NCBI GenBank assembly: GCA_002389905.1
Contig: DGRE01000033.1
Coordinates: 1-64,000 of the forward strand
Direction of reading: 5' to 3'
Length of the DNA: 64,000 bases
Source of the DNA: Hungatella sp. UBA4396
GTDB lineage: Bacteria; Bacillota; Clostridia; Lachnospirales; Lachnospiraceae
The notes below the pieces were generated by a model. That model was not told where the DNA came from and searched no databases. It saw only the letters and a list, made by a program, of their open reading frames with translations. A program made the translations under genes and the position numbers. Each line of letters begins with the position of its first letter. The stretch's first letter is position 1. Positions 26,231 to 34,097 of the stretch are shown here, in pieces.

Positions 26231-27313
26231 TTATTTTAATGGAAATTTAATCACTTGATTGGTTTCAGTTGCTCTGTAAATGGCTGTGTATATTTCCACT
26301 GTTTTTCTTCCTTCTACTGCATCCACCAGGGGTTTGGTTCCATTTGCTACTGCACTAACGAAGTCTTCGATCTGCTGCTGATGATAATAATACATAGAAT
26401 CCACGCTGTTAAAAAAGTCTGTGTCTTCTTTTTTCCATACAGGCTGCATTTCCTCTTCACCAGGAACGGTCCAGACATCATTATAAGGAGCTTCCGTTAT
26501 ATTTGACATTCCTGCGATAAACATCTGGCCTCCGTCTGTCTGAACACCGACAGCAGCGCCATTTTCACCAAATATATGAACCTTGCCATGTAGGGCAGGA
26601 TTTTGGCTGTTAGAGACAACAATATTTCCGACTCCGCCATTTTTAAATTTGATTACAGCAACAGCCGTATCCTCTACCTCAATGTAAGGATGATTCAGAT
26701 TCTTCCATACACCGTAAATCTCATCAACTTCCCCCATATACCACTGCAAAAGATCGATCTGGTGGGGGGCCTGATTTACCATAACACCTCCGCCTTCTCC
26801 TTTCCAGGTTCCTCTCCACGGGTCGCTGTCATAGTAGTTTTTATCTCTCCACCCCAGCATGGTTACCGTTCCCAGCACCGGCTTCCCAATCTTGCCCGCA
26901 TCAATTGCCTTACGGATTCTCATGGCCGGTCTGTAAAATCTCCTTTGCACCATAGTTCCAATCTGCACATGGTTCCGGTTGCCCGCTTCAATAATTCTGT
27001 CACAATCTTCTAAAGATGATGCCAGAGGCTTTTCTACAAGAACATTGCAGCCGCAATCAGCAGCAATAACTGCCGGATTTGCATGGAGGGGATGGGGGGT
27101 ACAGATACTTACCACCTCAATCTGTTCTTTTGTAATCATTTCTTCAATGTCTGAATATGCTTTTACTCCATATTTTTCTGCAAATGACTTTGCCCGCTCT
27201 ATATTGTTGTCGCAAACCGCTGTAAATTCGCTGTTTTCAATATTCACATAAGCTTTGGCATGAAAGTCACCAACTTTGCCGCATCCGATAATAGCTGTTT
27301 TTAATTTTTTCAT
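26231..27313 (-). CDS. Gfo/Idh/MocA family oxidoreductase
   Basis: A 360-residue NAD(P)-dependent sugar or cyclitol dehydrogenase. The Rossmann motif is AIIGCGKVGDFHAKAY at the start and the family EKP motif is VLVEKPLASS (near residue 95). The active-site region GGGVMVNQAPHQIDLLQWY, with the conserved Asp-His area, lies near 175-192. It is the first gene of the sugar-acid operon, behind a promoter at 27378-27406. Partner genes suggest a role in converting an inositol- or sugar-derived acid, but the substrate is unknown. Confidence 0.9.
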   Translation of the reverse strand: MKKLKTAIIGCGKVGDFHAKAYVNIENSEFTAVCDNNIERAKSFAEKYGVKAYSDIEEMITKEQIEVVSICTPHPLHANPAVIAADCGCNVLVEKPLASSLEDCDRIIEAGNRNHVQIGTMVQRRFYRPAMRIRKAIDAGKIGKPVLGTVTMLGWRDKNYYDSDPWRGTWKGEGGGVMVNQAPHQIDLLQWYMGEVDEIYGVWKNLNHPYIEVEDTAVAVIKFKNGGVGNIVVSNSQNPALHGKVHIFGENGAAVGVQTDGGQMFIAGMSNITEAPYNDVWTVPGEEEMQPVWKKEDTDFFNSVDSMYYYHQQQIEDFVSAVANGTKPLVDAVEGRKTVEIYTAIYRATETNQVIKFPLK

Positions 27314-27342
27314 CTGCCATGATTGCCTTTCTTTTCAAGATT

Positions 27343-27352
27343 TGTACGTACA
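27343..27352. promoter_or_regulatory. Candidate GntR/FadR operator
   Basis: The perfect palindrome TGTACGTACA lies between the promoter and the first gene of the sugar-acid operon, about 20-30 bases into the transcript. It resembles the GT-AC core recognised by the FadR subfamily. The half-site TGTACG recurs at 23050-23055 upstream of the regulator gene. Confidence 0.5.
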
Positions 27353-27377
27353 GGAATATCTCATCATATGATTTTAA

Positions 27378-27406
27378 ATTATATATTTTTCTGGGTTTTA
27401 TCGCAA
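27378..27406 (-). promoter_or_regulatory. Promoter of the sugar-acid operon
   Basis: TTGCGA (27401-27406), 17-bp spacer, and TATAAT (27378-27383) on the minus strand. The stretch 27407-27639 upstream is AT-rich and holds no gene I can support. Confidence 0.75.
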
Positions 27407-27639
27407 GTCGTTGCAGCACGTTCTACTTTATCAACATCTTTCGTTGTATTATTTTATATATATTTCATAATTATTAATACATTTCCATACATAAACTTCC
27501 AATATTTGATTGATCCCCTTACCTTATGGATTATTCGTCAGATGTATTTTATTGTATTATATTAAAAACACTTACTTTTCATCATAATATCATCGTCCAT
27601 AGCTTTTCTATTTCGCCATAAACTATACGTGAAAGGTCC

Positions 27640-27684
27640 AAAATAAAGGGATCTGCCACAAATTACGGCAGATCCCTTTATTTT
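27640..27684. terminator. Bidirectional terminator, 18-bp perfect stem
   Basis: Arms 27640-27657 and 27667-27684 pair perfectly with a 9-base loop, and A/T runs at both ends (AAAATAAAGGG and its complement) allow it to work in either direction. It closes the choline-binding protein pair. Confidence 0.92.
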
Positions 27685-27699
27685 AGATCGTTCATTATT

Positions 27700-28713
27700 T
27701 TATTGTACCCAGAGTCCTGAGCTGTTAATCTGGTAGGTTCCCTCCACTTGGGTGCCGGAGGCCATGCTTCCGTCCTCGTAGAAATAGTACCATTCTCCAG
27801 GCTGCATCTGCATCCATCCGGTAGCCATGGAGCCGTCGGCATTCAGATAATACCATTTTCCGTTTATCTGCTGCCATCCGGTCATCATACTGCCACTTTC
27901 TCCCAGGTAATACCACTTTCCATCTGAATACTGCCATCCAACTGATGCATAGCCTTCCTCGTTAAAGCGGTACCACTCTCCCCGGATCATCTGCCATCTG
28001 CCGGTCACCCAGCTTCCATCGTCCATGCGGTATTTCTTTCCCTTCTCATGCTCTTCCCAGGTTCCAAACCTGTCGTCCTGGTCCTGGAGAATGGAGTTGC
28101 CGGAGGTGACGGGATCGCCTTCTGCTAAATAGTCTTCCTCAGAAGAATCCATCAGGATGGCCTTTACCGTGTAATAGCAGCGGTCCTTACCTTCCATGTG
28201 AGGCAGAAGATCTATGGAAACAGTGGAGGTGGTCAGGCTTTTGATCCAGGTTCCATCCTGCTTATACAGCATCACCTGGTATCTGGAGGCAAAGGGGACT
28301 TTTTTCCATACAGCTTTTGTTCTGGCTTCATCGCCCCAGCCTGCTTTTTCTGTTTTTCCCAGCTTGGCCCCAGGGGTGTAGGAAACTTTGACGATTGTTT
28401 CTCCTGCATCTGACTTTACAGAGACAAGGCGGCCTCCGTATACGGTACAGTCTGTTTCTGAATAAGCGCCAGGAAGGCGGAGGGTTCCTGTTACCTTTTT
28501 TCCCGGCTCCCATTCTTCAATGGGTTTGCTCCACTTAGGGCTTTCCTCCGAGTAATTAACGGTAACGGCAGGAATCCGGATTTCTTCCGTCCAACTGCTT
28601 TTGCTGCCCTGATCCAGGCGGATCTTTACGCTTCCTAAAGCAGAAGCTGTCAGCCCTGTTCCAAGAGTCATGACTGCGCAAAATAGAATCAGCCATTTTC
28701 CTTTTCCCTTCAT
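27700..28713 (-). CDS. Secreted protein with C-terminal choline-binding-type repeats
   Basis: A 337-residue exported protein. A signal peptide covers residues 1-26 (WLILFCAVMTLGTGLTASALG). The middle (about 30-200) is a beta-rich domain with a fibronectin-like part (AVWKKVPFASRYQVMLYK). From about residue 215 there are five to six cell-wall binding repeats of the type GKWYYLNADGSMATGW. Such repeats bind choline in teichoic acids or glucans; no choline pathway is visible here, so the ligand is open. It lies 23 bases after its paralogue, which has the same layout, and ends at the 27640-27684 terminator. Confidence 0.85.
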   Translation of the reverse strand: MKGKGKWLILFCAVMTLGTGLTASALGSVKIRLDQGSKSSWTEEIRIPAVTVNYSEESPKWSKPIEEWEPGKKVTGTLRLPGAYSETDCTVYGGRLVSVKSDAGETIVKVSYTPGAKLGKTEKAGWGDEARTKAVWKKVPFASRYQVMLYKQDGTWIKSLTTSTVSIDLLPHMEGKDRCYYTVKAILMDSSEEDYLAEGDPVTSGNSILQDQDDRFGTWEEHEKGKKYRMDDGSWVTGRWQMIRGEWYRFNEEGYASVGWQYSDGKWYYLGESGSMMTGWQQINGKWYYLNADGSMATGWMQMQPGEWYYFYEDGSMASGTQVEGTYQINSSGLWVQ

Positions 28714-28736
28714 CCTGCCATCTCCTTTCGTCCTGA

Positions 28737-29963
28737 TTACTTACGCCATACTCCGTTGGCATCTACCGGGAATCCGCTGATGGTGGTATTTACCGCCCTG
28801 GAGCCCTCGCCCGGATAGAAATAATACCAGTTTCCGTCTACCTGCTTCCAGCCTTCCTGCATAACGCCGCTGGCATCGGCATAGTACCATTTGTTGTTGT
28901 AATTGATCCATCCGGTTGCCATAGCGCCTTCCACTCCGCTGGTGGCGGAGGGATTTAAATAATACCATTTATTGTTGGAAACTATCCAGCCGGTTACCAT
29001 GGCTCCGTCGTTGTTCAGATAGTACCACAAGCTGCCTCTTTGATTCCAGCCGGTCAGCATGGCACCGTTGTTGTCAAATAAATACCACTTGTTATTGATC
29101 TTGGCCCAGTTATTTTTATGGTAGCTTCCATCTGGATAACGGTAATACCAGGTACTTCCGTTTTTGATCCAGCCAACCTCACCGCTGGCAGGAGTTCCAT
29201 TATCCTGGCCGCTTCCGTCTGAGACTTTCTCTTCCGGAAGGTACATTTCATCGGATTCGGTCCAATCGCTTCTCTTGGCGTACTTTTGCTCTGTTTCTGT
29301 GTAAGGTACGGTGCGCACTCTGAAGCTGTAGGTGCCTGCTTTTGTCATGTAGGGGTAGAAGTTATAGCTGGTGGCCTTTAAGGTTTCTACCTTCTTTACG
29401 ACGGTGCTGCCCCGGTATAAATAGACATCATATGCCTCGGAACTGTTGTCTACGGAGCTCCATCTTGCGTTGCCGTAGCCGGAGTCTCTCCAGTAGGCGT
29501 CATCTGGGGCTTCGTAGGTGCCTTTTATGGGTTTGAATGTGAAGGTTACGTATAAGGTATCTGATCCGGAGCGGCTGGCGGAGACGTAGGTTCCGCCTTT
29601 GACAGTGACGTTGCTGGACTGGTAGCCGCCTTTGAATGCGTATTCGTCGGAATCTACTGCTTTTAAGGTTACTTTCATTTTAGGTTCAGAACCGATCTTC
29701 ATCTCTTTACTGTCTGATGTGATCCAGTCCAGTTCTTCTACTACGAATCTGTCATTGGTTGTGGAAACGTAATTTCCGCTTGTTCCGCTCGTATCAAAAG
29801 AATCTTCTCCGGGCAGGGTGTCACCGGTGTTGATTTCGTCCAGTCCTACGTTAATGGTTACTGATGATATGGTCTTTGCGGCTGCCAGGGCCTCCAGGGA
29901 AAAACTCATTCCTAACATGGTTACCATGGAAGTTAAGGCTGCCAATCGTTTTAATAGCTTCAT
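28737..29963 (-). CDS. Secreted protein with choline-binding-type repeats, paralogue
   Basis: A 408-residue exported protein. The start is the ATG at 29963 (MKLLKRLAALTSMVTM) with GGAGGG 7 bases upstream; 80 further upstream in-frame codons run through the structured leader and are rejected. A signal peptide covers about residues 1-30 (cut near LEALAAA). An N-terminal beta-rich module (about 35-165) precedes a fibronectin-like segment (WSSVDNSSEAYDVYLYRG). About seven repeats (KWYYLNPS; NNKWYYADASGVMQEGW) follow from residue 262. It is the first gene of a two-gene unit with an unusually long leader. Confidence 0.86.
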   Translation of the reverse strand: MKLLKRLAALTSMVTMLGMSFSLEALAAAKTISSVTINVGLDEINTGDTLPGEDSFDTSGTSGNYVSTTNDRFVVEELDWITSDSKEMKIGSEPKMKVTLKAVDSDEYAFKGGYQSSNVTVKGGTYVSASRSGSDTLYVTFTFKPIKGTYEAPDDAYWRDSGYGNARWSSVDNSSEAYDVYLYRGSTVVKKVETLKATSYNFYPYMTKAGTYSFRVRTVPYTETEQKYAKRSDWTESDEMYLPEEKVSDGSGQDNGTPASGEVGWIKNGSTWYYRYPDGSYHKNNWAKINNKWYLFDNNGAMLTGWNQRGSLWYYLNNDGAMVTGWIVSNNKWYYLNPSATSGVEGAMATGWINYNNKWYYADASGVMQEGWKQVDGNWYYFYPGEGSRAVNTTISGFPVDANGVWRK

Positions 29964-30050
29964 AAGATCCCTCCGTTCTCCTTTTATAAATCCATTTTTT
30001 TGTGCAAATCTGTAGTGCAGATGTGAAAATCTTTGGTGGGGGGGTGGGTA

Positions 30051-30145
30051 TTGTTTGCGCAGGGGTCTGGTCCGCTGTGCGAGCCTGGAAACCCAAAGGG
30101 TTTCCAGGCTCACGGGCTTCGCCCTATGAAACAGGACGCAAACAA
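30051..30145 (-). ncRNA. Candidate structured RNA leader
   Basis: A 95-base element inside the leader of the choline-binding protein unit. It is closed by a 9-bp perfect helix (30051-30059 with 30137-30145, TTGTTTGCG/CGCAAACAA). Within it are a 14-bp perfect hairpin with a 3-base loop (30081-30111) and a short GGGC-TTC-GCCC hairpin (30113-30123), giving a multibranch fold. It is not a riboswitch class I recognise. The strand is assumed from the promoter at 30217-30246; the fold is symmetrical enough to be possible on the plus strand too. Confidence 0.5.
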
Positions 30146-30216
30146 ATTTTCTTATGTGCGGGCACAACGAAAATTTATTCCCGCCCCGTTTCGCACTGCT
30201 CATTGCTTATATGGAT

Positions 30217-30246
30217 ATTATATCCTCTCCCCCACTCCCCCGTCAA
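30217..30246 (-). promoter_or_regulatory. Promoter of the choline-binding protein pair
   Basis: TTGACG (30241-30246), an 18-bp G-rich spacer, and TATAAT (30217-30222), minus strand. It implies a leader of about 245 bases before the ATG at 29963. Confidence 0.75.
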
Positions 30247-30300
30247 CTTACGATATTCTTTCTTTATTCTTGCATTTCTTTGCCAGGAAAAGGCAGAAGC

Positions 30301-30345
30301 AAAAAAAATTCCCAGCAGGAAAACAAATTTCCATACTGGGAATTT
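30301..30345 (-). terminator. Terminator of the S10-spc-alpha operon
   Basis: Stem AAATTCCCAG/CTGGGAATTT (about 30306-30315 with 30336-30345), an inner GGAAA/TTTCC pairing, and a T8 run on the minus strand. It follows rplQ by 10 bases. Confidence 0.92.
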
Positions 30346-30355
30346 CAAATTTGGT

Positions 30356-30892
30356 TTATACTAATTCAAGTAAAACAGCCATAGCGCCGTCACCCTTACG
30401 CTGGCCGATCTTTACGATACGTGTGTAACCACCGTTGCGGGATACGTACTTTGGTGCTACTTCTTCGAACAGCTTCTTTGGAAGATCAACAGATTTTGTG
30501 TTTTTCTTTCTTCCGGCTGCCTCTGCAGGAACCTCTGTTACATCGTAAAGAACCTTTAACATCTGTCTTCTGGCATGAAGTCTGGAAGGAAGATCTTTTT
30601 TGATCTCTTTCTCTACTTCGTCATAAACGGTAACTTTCTTGCCATTTACAACTTCTTTCACTCTCTTGCCGTCTTTGTCCTTACGGGCAACTTTAGCAGT
30701 TACCTTAACAGTCTCAAAGTTGTCTTTTTCTTTTACTGCCAGAGCGATCAGGCCTTCAGCTACCTTGCGGATTTCTTTTGCCCTTGCTTCTGTTGTAACG
30801 ATCTTTCCATTGTGTAACAATGCTGTTACCTGGCTTCTGATTAATGCTTTTCTCTGACTGGAAGTTCTTCCCAGCTTTCTATATCCTGCCAT
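30356..30892 (-). CDS. rplQ: 50S ribosomal protein L17 with internal insertion
   Basis: L17 (bL17) lies near the peptide exit tunnel. The protein has 178 residues, against about 115-130 in most bacteria. The core is recognisable: MAGYRKLGRTSSQRKALIR, EIRKVAEGLIALA near residue 55, and the end GGYTRIVKIGQRKGDGA. The extra length comes mainly from a basic insertion of about 45-50 residues (KVARKDKDGKRVKEVVNGKK to KEIKKDLPSR). The ATG at 30892 follows an RBS-like GGAGGAATATTGAA region. It is the last gene of the long ribosomal operon. Confidence 0.95.
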   Translation of the reverse strand: MAGYRKLGRTSSQRKALIRSQVTALLHNGKIVTTEARAKEIRKVAEGLIALAVKEKDNFETVKVTAKVARKDKDGKRVKEVVNGKKVTVYDEVEKEIKKDLPSRLHARRQMLKVLYDVTEVPAEAAGRKKNTKSVDLPKKLFEEVAPKYVSRNGGYTRIVKIGQRKGDGAMAVLLELV

Positions 30893-30979
30893 TTCAATAT
30901 TCCTCCATCTGTGGAACACGGATACACGCTTCTTCGGTCTTACTGTACCAGTGCTTTAATCTCCATACATCGTTTGCAA

Positions 30980-31948
30980 TTATGCGTTTGCATCATCGCT
31001 GGGGTTAAGCTGTAAGCCTAACTCCTTTAATTTTGCCAGTACCTCTTCCAAAGACTTGCGGCCTAAGTTACGAACCTTCATCATATCTTCTGAAGTCCGG
31101 TTGCACAATTCTTCTACCGTGTTGATACCGGCTCTCTTAAGACAATTATAGGAACGGACGGAAAGCTCCAGTTCGTCAATATTCATCTCCAGAACCTTTT
31201 CTTTCTCATTATCCTCTTTTTCCACCATGACCTCAGCAGTCTTGGCATTTTCAGATAAATCGATAAATAAGTTCAAGTGCTCACTTAACACCTTTGCAGC
31301 AAGACTGACCGTCTCGTCTGGTGCCAATGTTCCGTTTGTAAATACATCTAATGTCAGCTTATCGTAATCAGTAACCTGACCTACTCGGGTGTTTTCTACC
31401 ATCATGTTGACACGTTCTACTGGTGTGTAAATGGAATCAACGGCAATTACGCCAATGGGTAAATCTTCACTCTTATTCTTATCTGCACTTACATAGCCGC
31501 GGCCTCTTGTGATAGTAAGCTCCATGTAGAACTTGCTGTCAGTGCCGCCGCTGAGCGTAGCGATAGACTGCTCCGGGTTCATGATCTCAATGTCGGGATC
31601 TGCCTGGATGTCAGCAGCAGTTACAACACCTTCGCCTTCAAACTCGATGTATGCAACCTTTGCCTCGTTGGTATCGCTGTTATTCTTAATAGATAAGCTC
31701 TTGATGTTCATAATAATCTCAGTCACATCTTCTTTAACGCCTGGGATGGAACTGAATTCATGCAAAACGCCGTCGATTTTTACCTGACTGACTGCAGCGC
31801 CCGGTAAGGAAGAAAGCATGATCCTTCTTAAGGAATTACCTAAAGTCGTGCCATAACCTCTTTCAAGCGGTTCAACTACAAATTTGCCATATTTTTTATC
31901 TTCTGAGATTTCAGCAATCTCAATGTTTGGTTTTTCAAAATCGAACAC
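30980..31948 (-). CDS. rpoA: RNA polymerase alpha subunit
   Basis: It nucleates RNA polymerase assembly and contacts promoters and activators. I choose the GTG at 31948 (VFDFEKPNIEI) with AAAGGAGGGG upstream, giving 322 residues; the in-frame upstream ATG at 31996 has no such site. The N-terminal domain has FVVEPLERGYGTTLGNSLRR, and the C-terminal domain has EELCNRTSEDMMKVRNLGRK. It lies between rpsD and rplQ, the usual alpha-operon order. Confidence 0.97.
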   Translation of the reverse strand: MFDFEKPNIEIAEISEDKKYGKFVVEPLERGYGTTLGNSLRRIMLSSLPGAAVSQVKIDGVLHEFSSIPGVKEDVTEIIMNIKSLSIKNNSDTNEAKVAYIEFEGEGVVTAADIQADPDIEIMNPEQSIATLSGGTDSKFYMELTITRGRGYVSADKNKSEDLPIGVIAVDSIYTPVERVNMMVENTRVGQVTDYDKLTLDVFTNGTLAPDETVSLAAKVLSEHLNLFIDLSENAKTAEVMVEKEDNEKEKVLEMNIDELELSVRSYNCLKRAGINTVEELCNRTSEDMMKVRNLGRKSLEEVLAKLKELGLQLNPSDDANA

Positions 31949-32052
31949 TAATAGCCCCTCCTTTTGGGTATTTTGTATCGAGGGTCTTATACTCAAATCT
32001 TGCCCGGAGGCAGATACCCCCGGGCGAAAGCGGCCAATCAGCCAGCCTTCAA

Positions 32053-32646
32053 TTATTTGGAGTACAACTCGACGATAAGCATTTCATTCACTGGAACATC
32101 AATCTCATCTCTTGTTGGTAACTCTTTTACAGTACCACGTAAATTCTCATGGTCAACATCAAGCCAGGCTGGAACCATACGTCCTGCTGTTGTCTCCTGA
32201 ACACCTTTGAATCTTGCATTGGTTTTGCATTTCTCTTTTACTTCGATCACATCGCCTGCCTTAATTAAATAGGAAGGAATGTTTACGCATTTGCCATTTA
32301 CAAGGATGCTCTTATGGTCAACCATCTGTCTGGTCTCTCTTCTTGTTCTTCCGAATCCCATACGGAATACTACGTTGTCAAGTCTTCTCTCCAGAAGGAT
32401 CATCAGGTTTTCACCTACAGTACCTTTCATTCTGGAAGCCTTTGCATAGTAGTTACGGAAAGGTTTCTCAAGAACGCCGTAAATGAATTTAGCTTTCTGC
32501 TTTTCTCTAAGCTGAATGCCGTACTCACTCATCTTTCTGTTCGCTCTTTTTAATTCTCTATTGGATTTTTTATCTATTCCTAAATAGATCGGGTCAAGAC
32601 CAAGGGATCTACATCTTTTAAGAACAGGAACTCTATCAACTGCCAC
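32053..32646 (-). CDS. rpsD: 30S ribosomal protein S4
   Basis: S4 (uS4) nucleates 16S rRNA assembly and often represses its own operon. The 197-residue protein has the S4 RNA-binding domain at about 88-150 (LERRLDNVVFRMGFGRTRRE; SYLIKAGDVIEVKE). It lacks the N-terminal zinc CxxC cluster, so it is the zinc-free form. In Bacillus subtilis rpsD is elsewhere, whereas here it sits in the alpha operon between rpsK and rpoA, as in many clostridia. Confidence 0.97.
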   Translation of the reverse strand: MAVDRVPVLKRCRSLGLDPIYLGIDKKSNRELKRANRKMSEYGIQLREKQKAKFIYGVLEKPFRNYYAKASRMKGTVGENLMILLERRLDNVVFRMGFGRTRRETRQMVDHKSILVNGKCVNIPSYLIKAGDVIEVKEKCKTNARFKGVQETTAGRMVPAWLDVDHENLRGTVKELPTRDEIDVPVNEMLIVELYSK

Positions 32647-32663
32647 TGTAATTACCTCCTAAA

Positions 32664-33065
32664 TTAAACTCTTCTACGTTTTGGTGGACGACAACCATTA
32701 TGTGGAACCGGTGTTACATCCTTAATGCTGGTTACCTCTAATCCGCATGCCTGAAGTGCGCGAATAGCTGCTTCACGGCCGGAACCAGGACCTTTTACCA
32801 TAACGTCTACTGATTTTAAACCATGTATTAGAGCTGCCTTAGTAGCAGTTTCTGCCGCCATTTGAGCCGCATATGGAGTAGATTTCCTTGAACCTCTGAA
32901 ACCAAGACCACCAGCGCTTGCCCAGGATAATGCATTTCCCTGCGTATCTGTTAATGTCACGATCGTGTTATTAAAAGATGACTGGATATGTGCTTGTCCG
33001 CGTTCAACGTTTTTCTTTACACGCTTTTTTGTCACTTTTTTAGTAGTGGACACTTTTTTAGCCAT
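32664..33065 (-). CDS. rpsK: 30S ribosomal protein S11
   Basis: S11 (uS11) forms part of the platform of the small subunit. The 133-residue protein has a Lys-rich N-terminus (KKVSTTKKVTKKRVKKN), the segment AHIQSSFNNTIVTLTD, GPGSGREAAIRALQ, and the C-terminal signature PHNGCRPPKRRRV. It lies between rpsM and rpsD with an 86-base gap after rpsM. Confidence 0.97.
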   Translation of the reverse strand: MAKKVSTTKKVTKKRVKKNVERGQAHIQSSFNNTIVTLTDTQGNALSWASAGGLGFRGSRKSTPYAAQMAAETATKAALIHGLKSVDVMVKGPGSGREAAIRALQACGLEVTSIKDVTPVPHNGCRPPKRRRV

Positions 33066-33151
33066 TTTAAACTAACCTACTTTCTTTTTACTTGCATCTG
33101 AATCTTGTTATTCCTGTTTTTAAAACATGTAACGTGATTCGCTGTTAATTG

Positions 33152-33520
33152 TTATTTCTTCTTATTTGCTACAGTCTTTCTTGGACCCTTACGAGTTCTT
33201 GCATTGGTCTTTGTCTTCTGACCACGAACCGGAAGGCTCTTTCTATGACGAATTCCGCGATAGCATCCAATTTCCTGAAGTCTCTTGATGTTCATAGCGA
33301 TTTCTCTTCTTAAATCACCTTCAACAGTCTGAGATTCTGTAATTACTGCTGCGATTCTCTTAACTTCGTCATCTGTTAAATCCTTAACACGAGTGTCAGG
33401 ATTAACGCCAGCTTCTGTAAGAATACGGCTTGCGCTCACTCTACCGATACCATAGATGTAAGTTAAACCGATCTCAACACGTTTTTCTCTTGGTAAATCA
33501 ACACCTGAAATACGAGCCAT
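33152..33520 (-). CDS. rpsM: 30S ribosomal protein S13
   Basis: S13 (uS13) makes bridges to the large subunit and contacts the P-site tRNA. The 122-residue protein shows ARISGVDLPREKRVEIGLTY, then GIGRVSASRIL, YRGIRHRKSLPVRGQKTK, and the basic tail ARTRKGPRKTVANKKK. It follows rpmJ closely, as in other alpha operons. Confidence 0.97.
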   Translation of the reverse strand: MARISGVDLPREKRVEIGLTYIYGIGRVSASRILTEAGVNPDTRVKDLTDDEVKRIAAVITESQTVEGDLRREIAMNIKRLQEIGCYRGIRHRKSLPVRGQKTKTNARTRKGPRKTVANKKK

Positions 33521-33548
33521 TTGTGTAGTACACCTCCATTAATAATTT

Positions 33549-33662
33549 TTAACCTTGTTTTTGCTTATGCTTAGGATTTTCACAGATTACTCTGATACTG
33601 CCTTTTCTCTTGATGATTTTGCACTTTTCGCAAATCGGTTTGACTGATGATCTAACCTTCAC
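33549..33662 (-). CDS. rpmJ: 50S ribosomal protein L36
   Basis: A 37-residue protein too short for most ORF scans. It starts at a GTG (33660-33662) and reads MKVRSSVKPICEKCKI, then RVICENPKHKQKQG. The zinc ligands are Cys in ICEKC and Cys/His in ICENPKH, so this is the zinc-binding form. GAAAGGAGAATTGCT upstream supplies the RBS. It is the first gene after an internal promoter. Confidence 0.95.
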   Translation of the reverse strand: MKVRSSVKPICEKCKIIKRKGSIRVICENPKHKQKQG

Positions 33663-33832
33663 AGCAATTCTCCTTTCCTTTATGCGCTCTTTCCATCTGA
33701 ACGCCCGGCATCTGTTCTGCAGACGCTTACATGAGAAAGAGCTTGCTGAGTATACCCGCAGTGTGTTTTATCATAAAACCAGTGCCGTCCCTGTGGACAT
33801 AACACAGCGTATTTCAACAAAGTCGCCACAAC

Positions 33833-33861
33833 ATTATAACACTGATTGTATCTAAATGCAA
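33833..33861 (-). promoter_or_regulatory. Internal promoter for the alpha operon
   Basis: TTGCAT (33856-33861), 17-bp spacer, and TATAAT (33833-33838) on the minus strand, in the 211-base gap between infA and rpmJ. The remaining leader (33663-33826) includes a GTTTTA-TGA-TAAAAC hairpin and may carry autoregulation. Confidence 0.8.
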
Positions 33862-33873
33862 GCGCTTTTTTCC

Positions 33874-34092
33874 TTATTTATCTCTCCAGATAATTCTTCC
33901 CTTGCTTAAATCGTAAGGGGACATTTCAATGGTCACTTTATCACCCGGTAAAATACGAATGTAATGCATGCGGAGCTTTCCGCTGATGTGAGCCAGTACC
34001 TGATGACCATTTTCCAGTTGTACCTGGAACATGGCATTGGGAAGCTTCTCCACAACGACTCCTTCAATTTCAATAACATCTGCTTTTGACAT
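33874..34092 (-). CDS. infA: Translation initiation factor IF-1
   Basis: IF-1 binds the A site of the small subunit during initiation. The 72-residue protein is a single OB-fold with MSKADVIEIEGVVVEKLPNA, FQVQLENGHQVLAHISGK and the end YDLSKGRIIWRDK. It follows the KOW protein by 5 bases. Confidence 0.97.
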   Translation of the reverse strand: MSKADVIEIEGVVVEKLPNAMFQVQLENGHQVLAHISGKLRMHYIRILPGDKVTIEMSPYDLSKGRIIWRDK

Positions 34093-34097
34093 ACAGC

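Noticed and set aside
27323..27565. An 80-codon hydrophobic plus-strand ORF
   Set aside because: It lies in AT-rich intergenic sequence over a promoter, has no RBS and no recognisable features.
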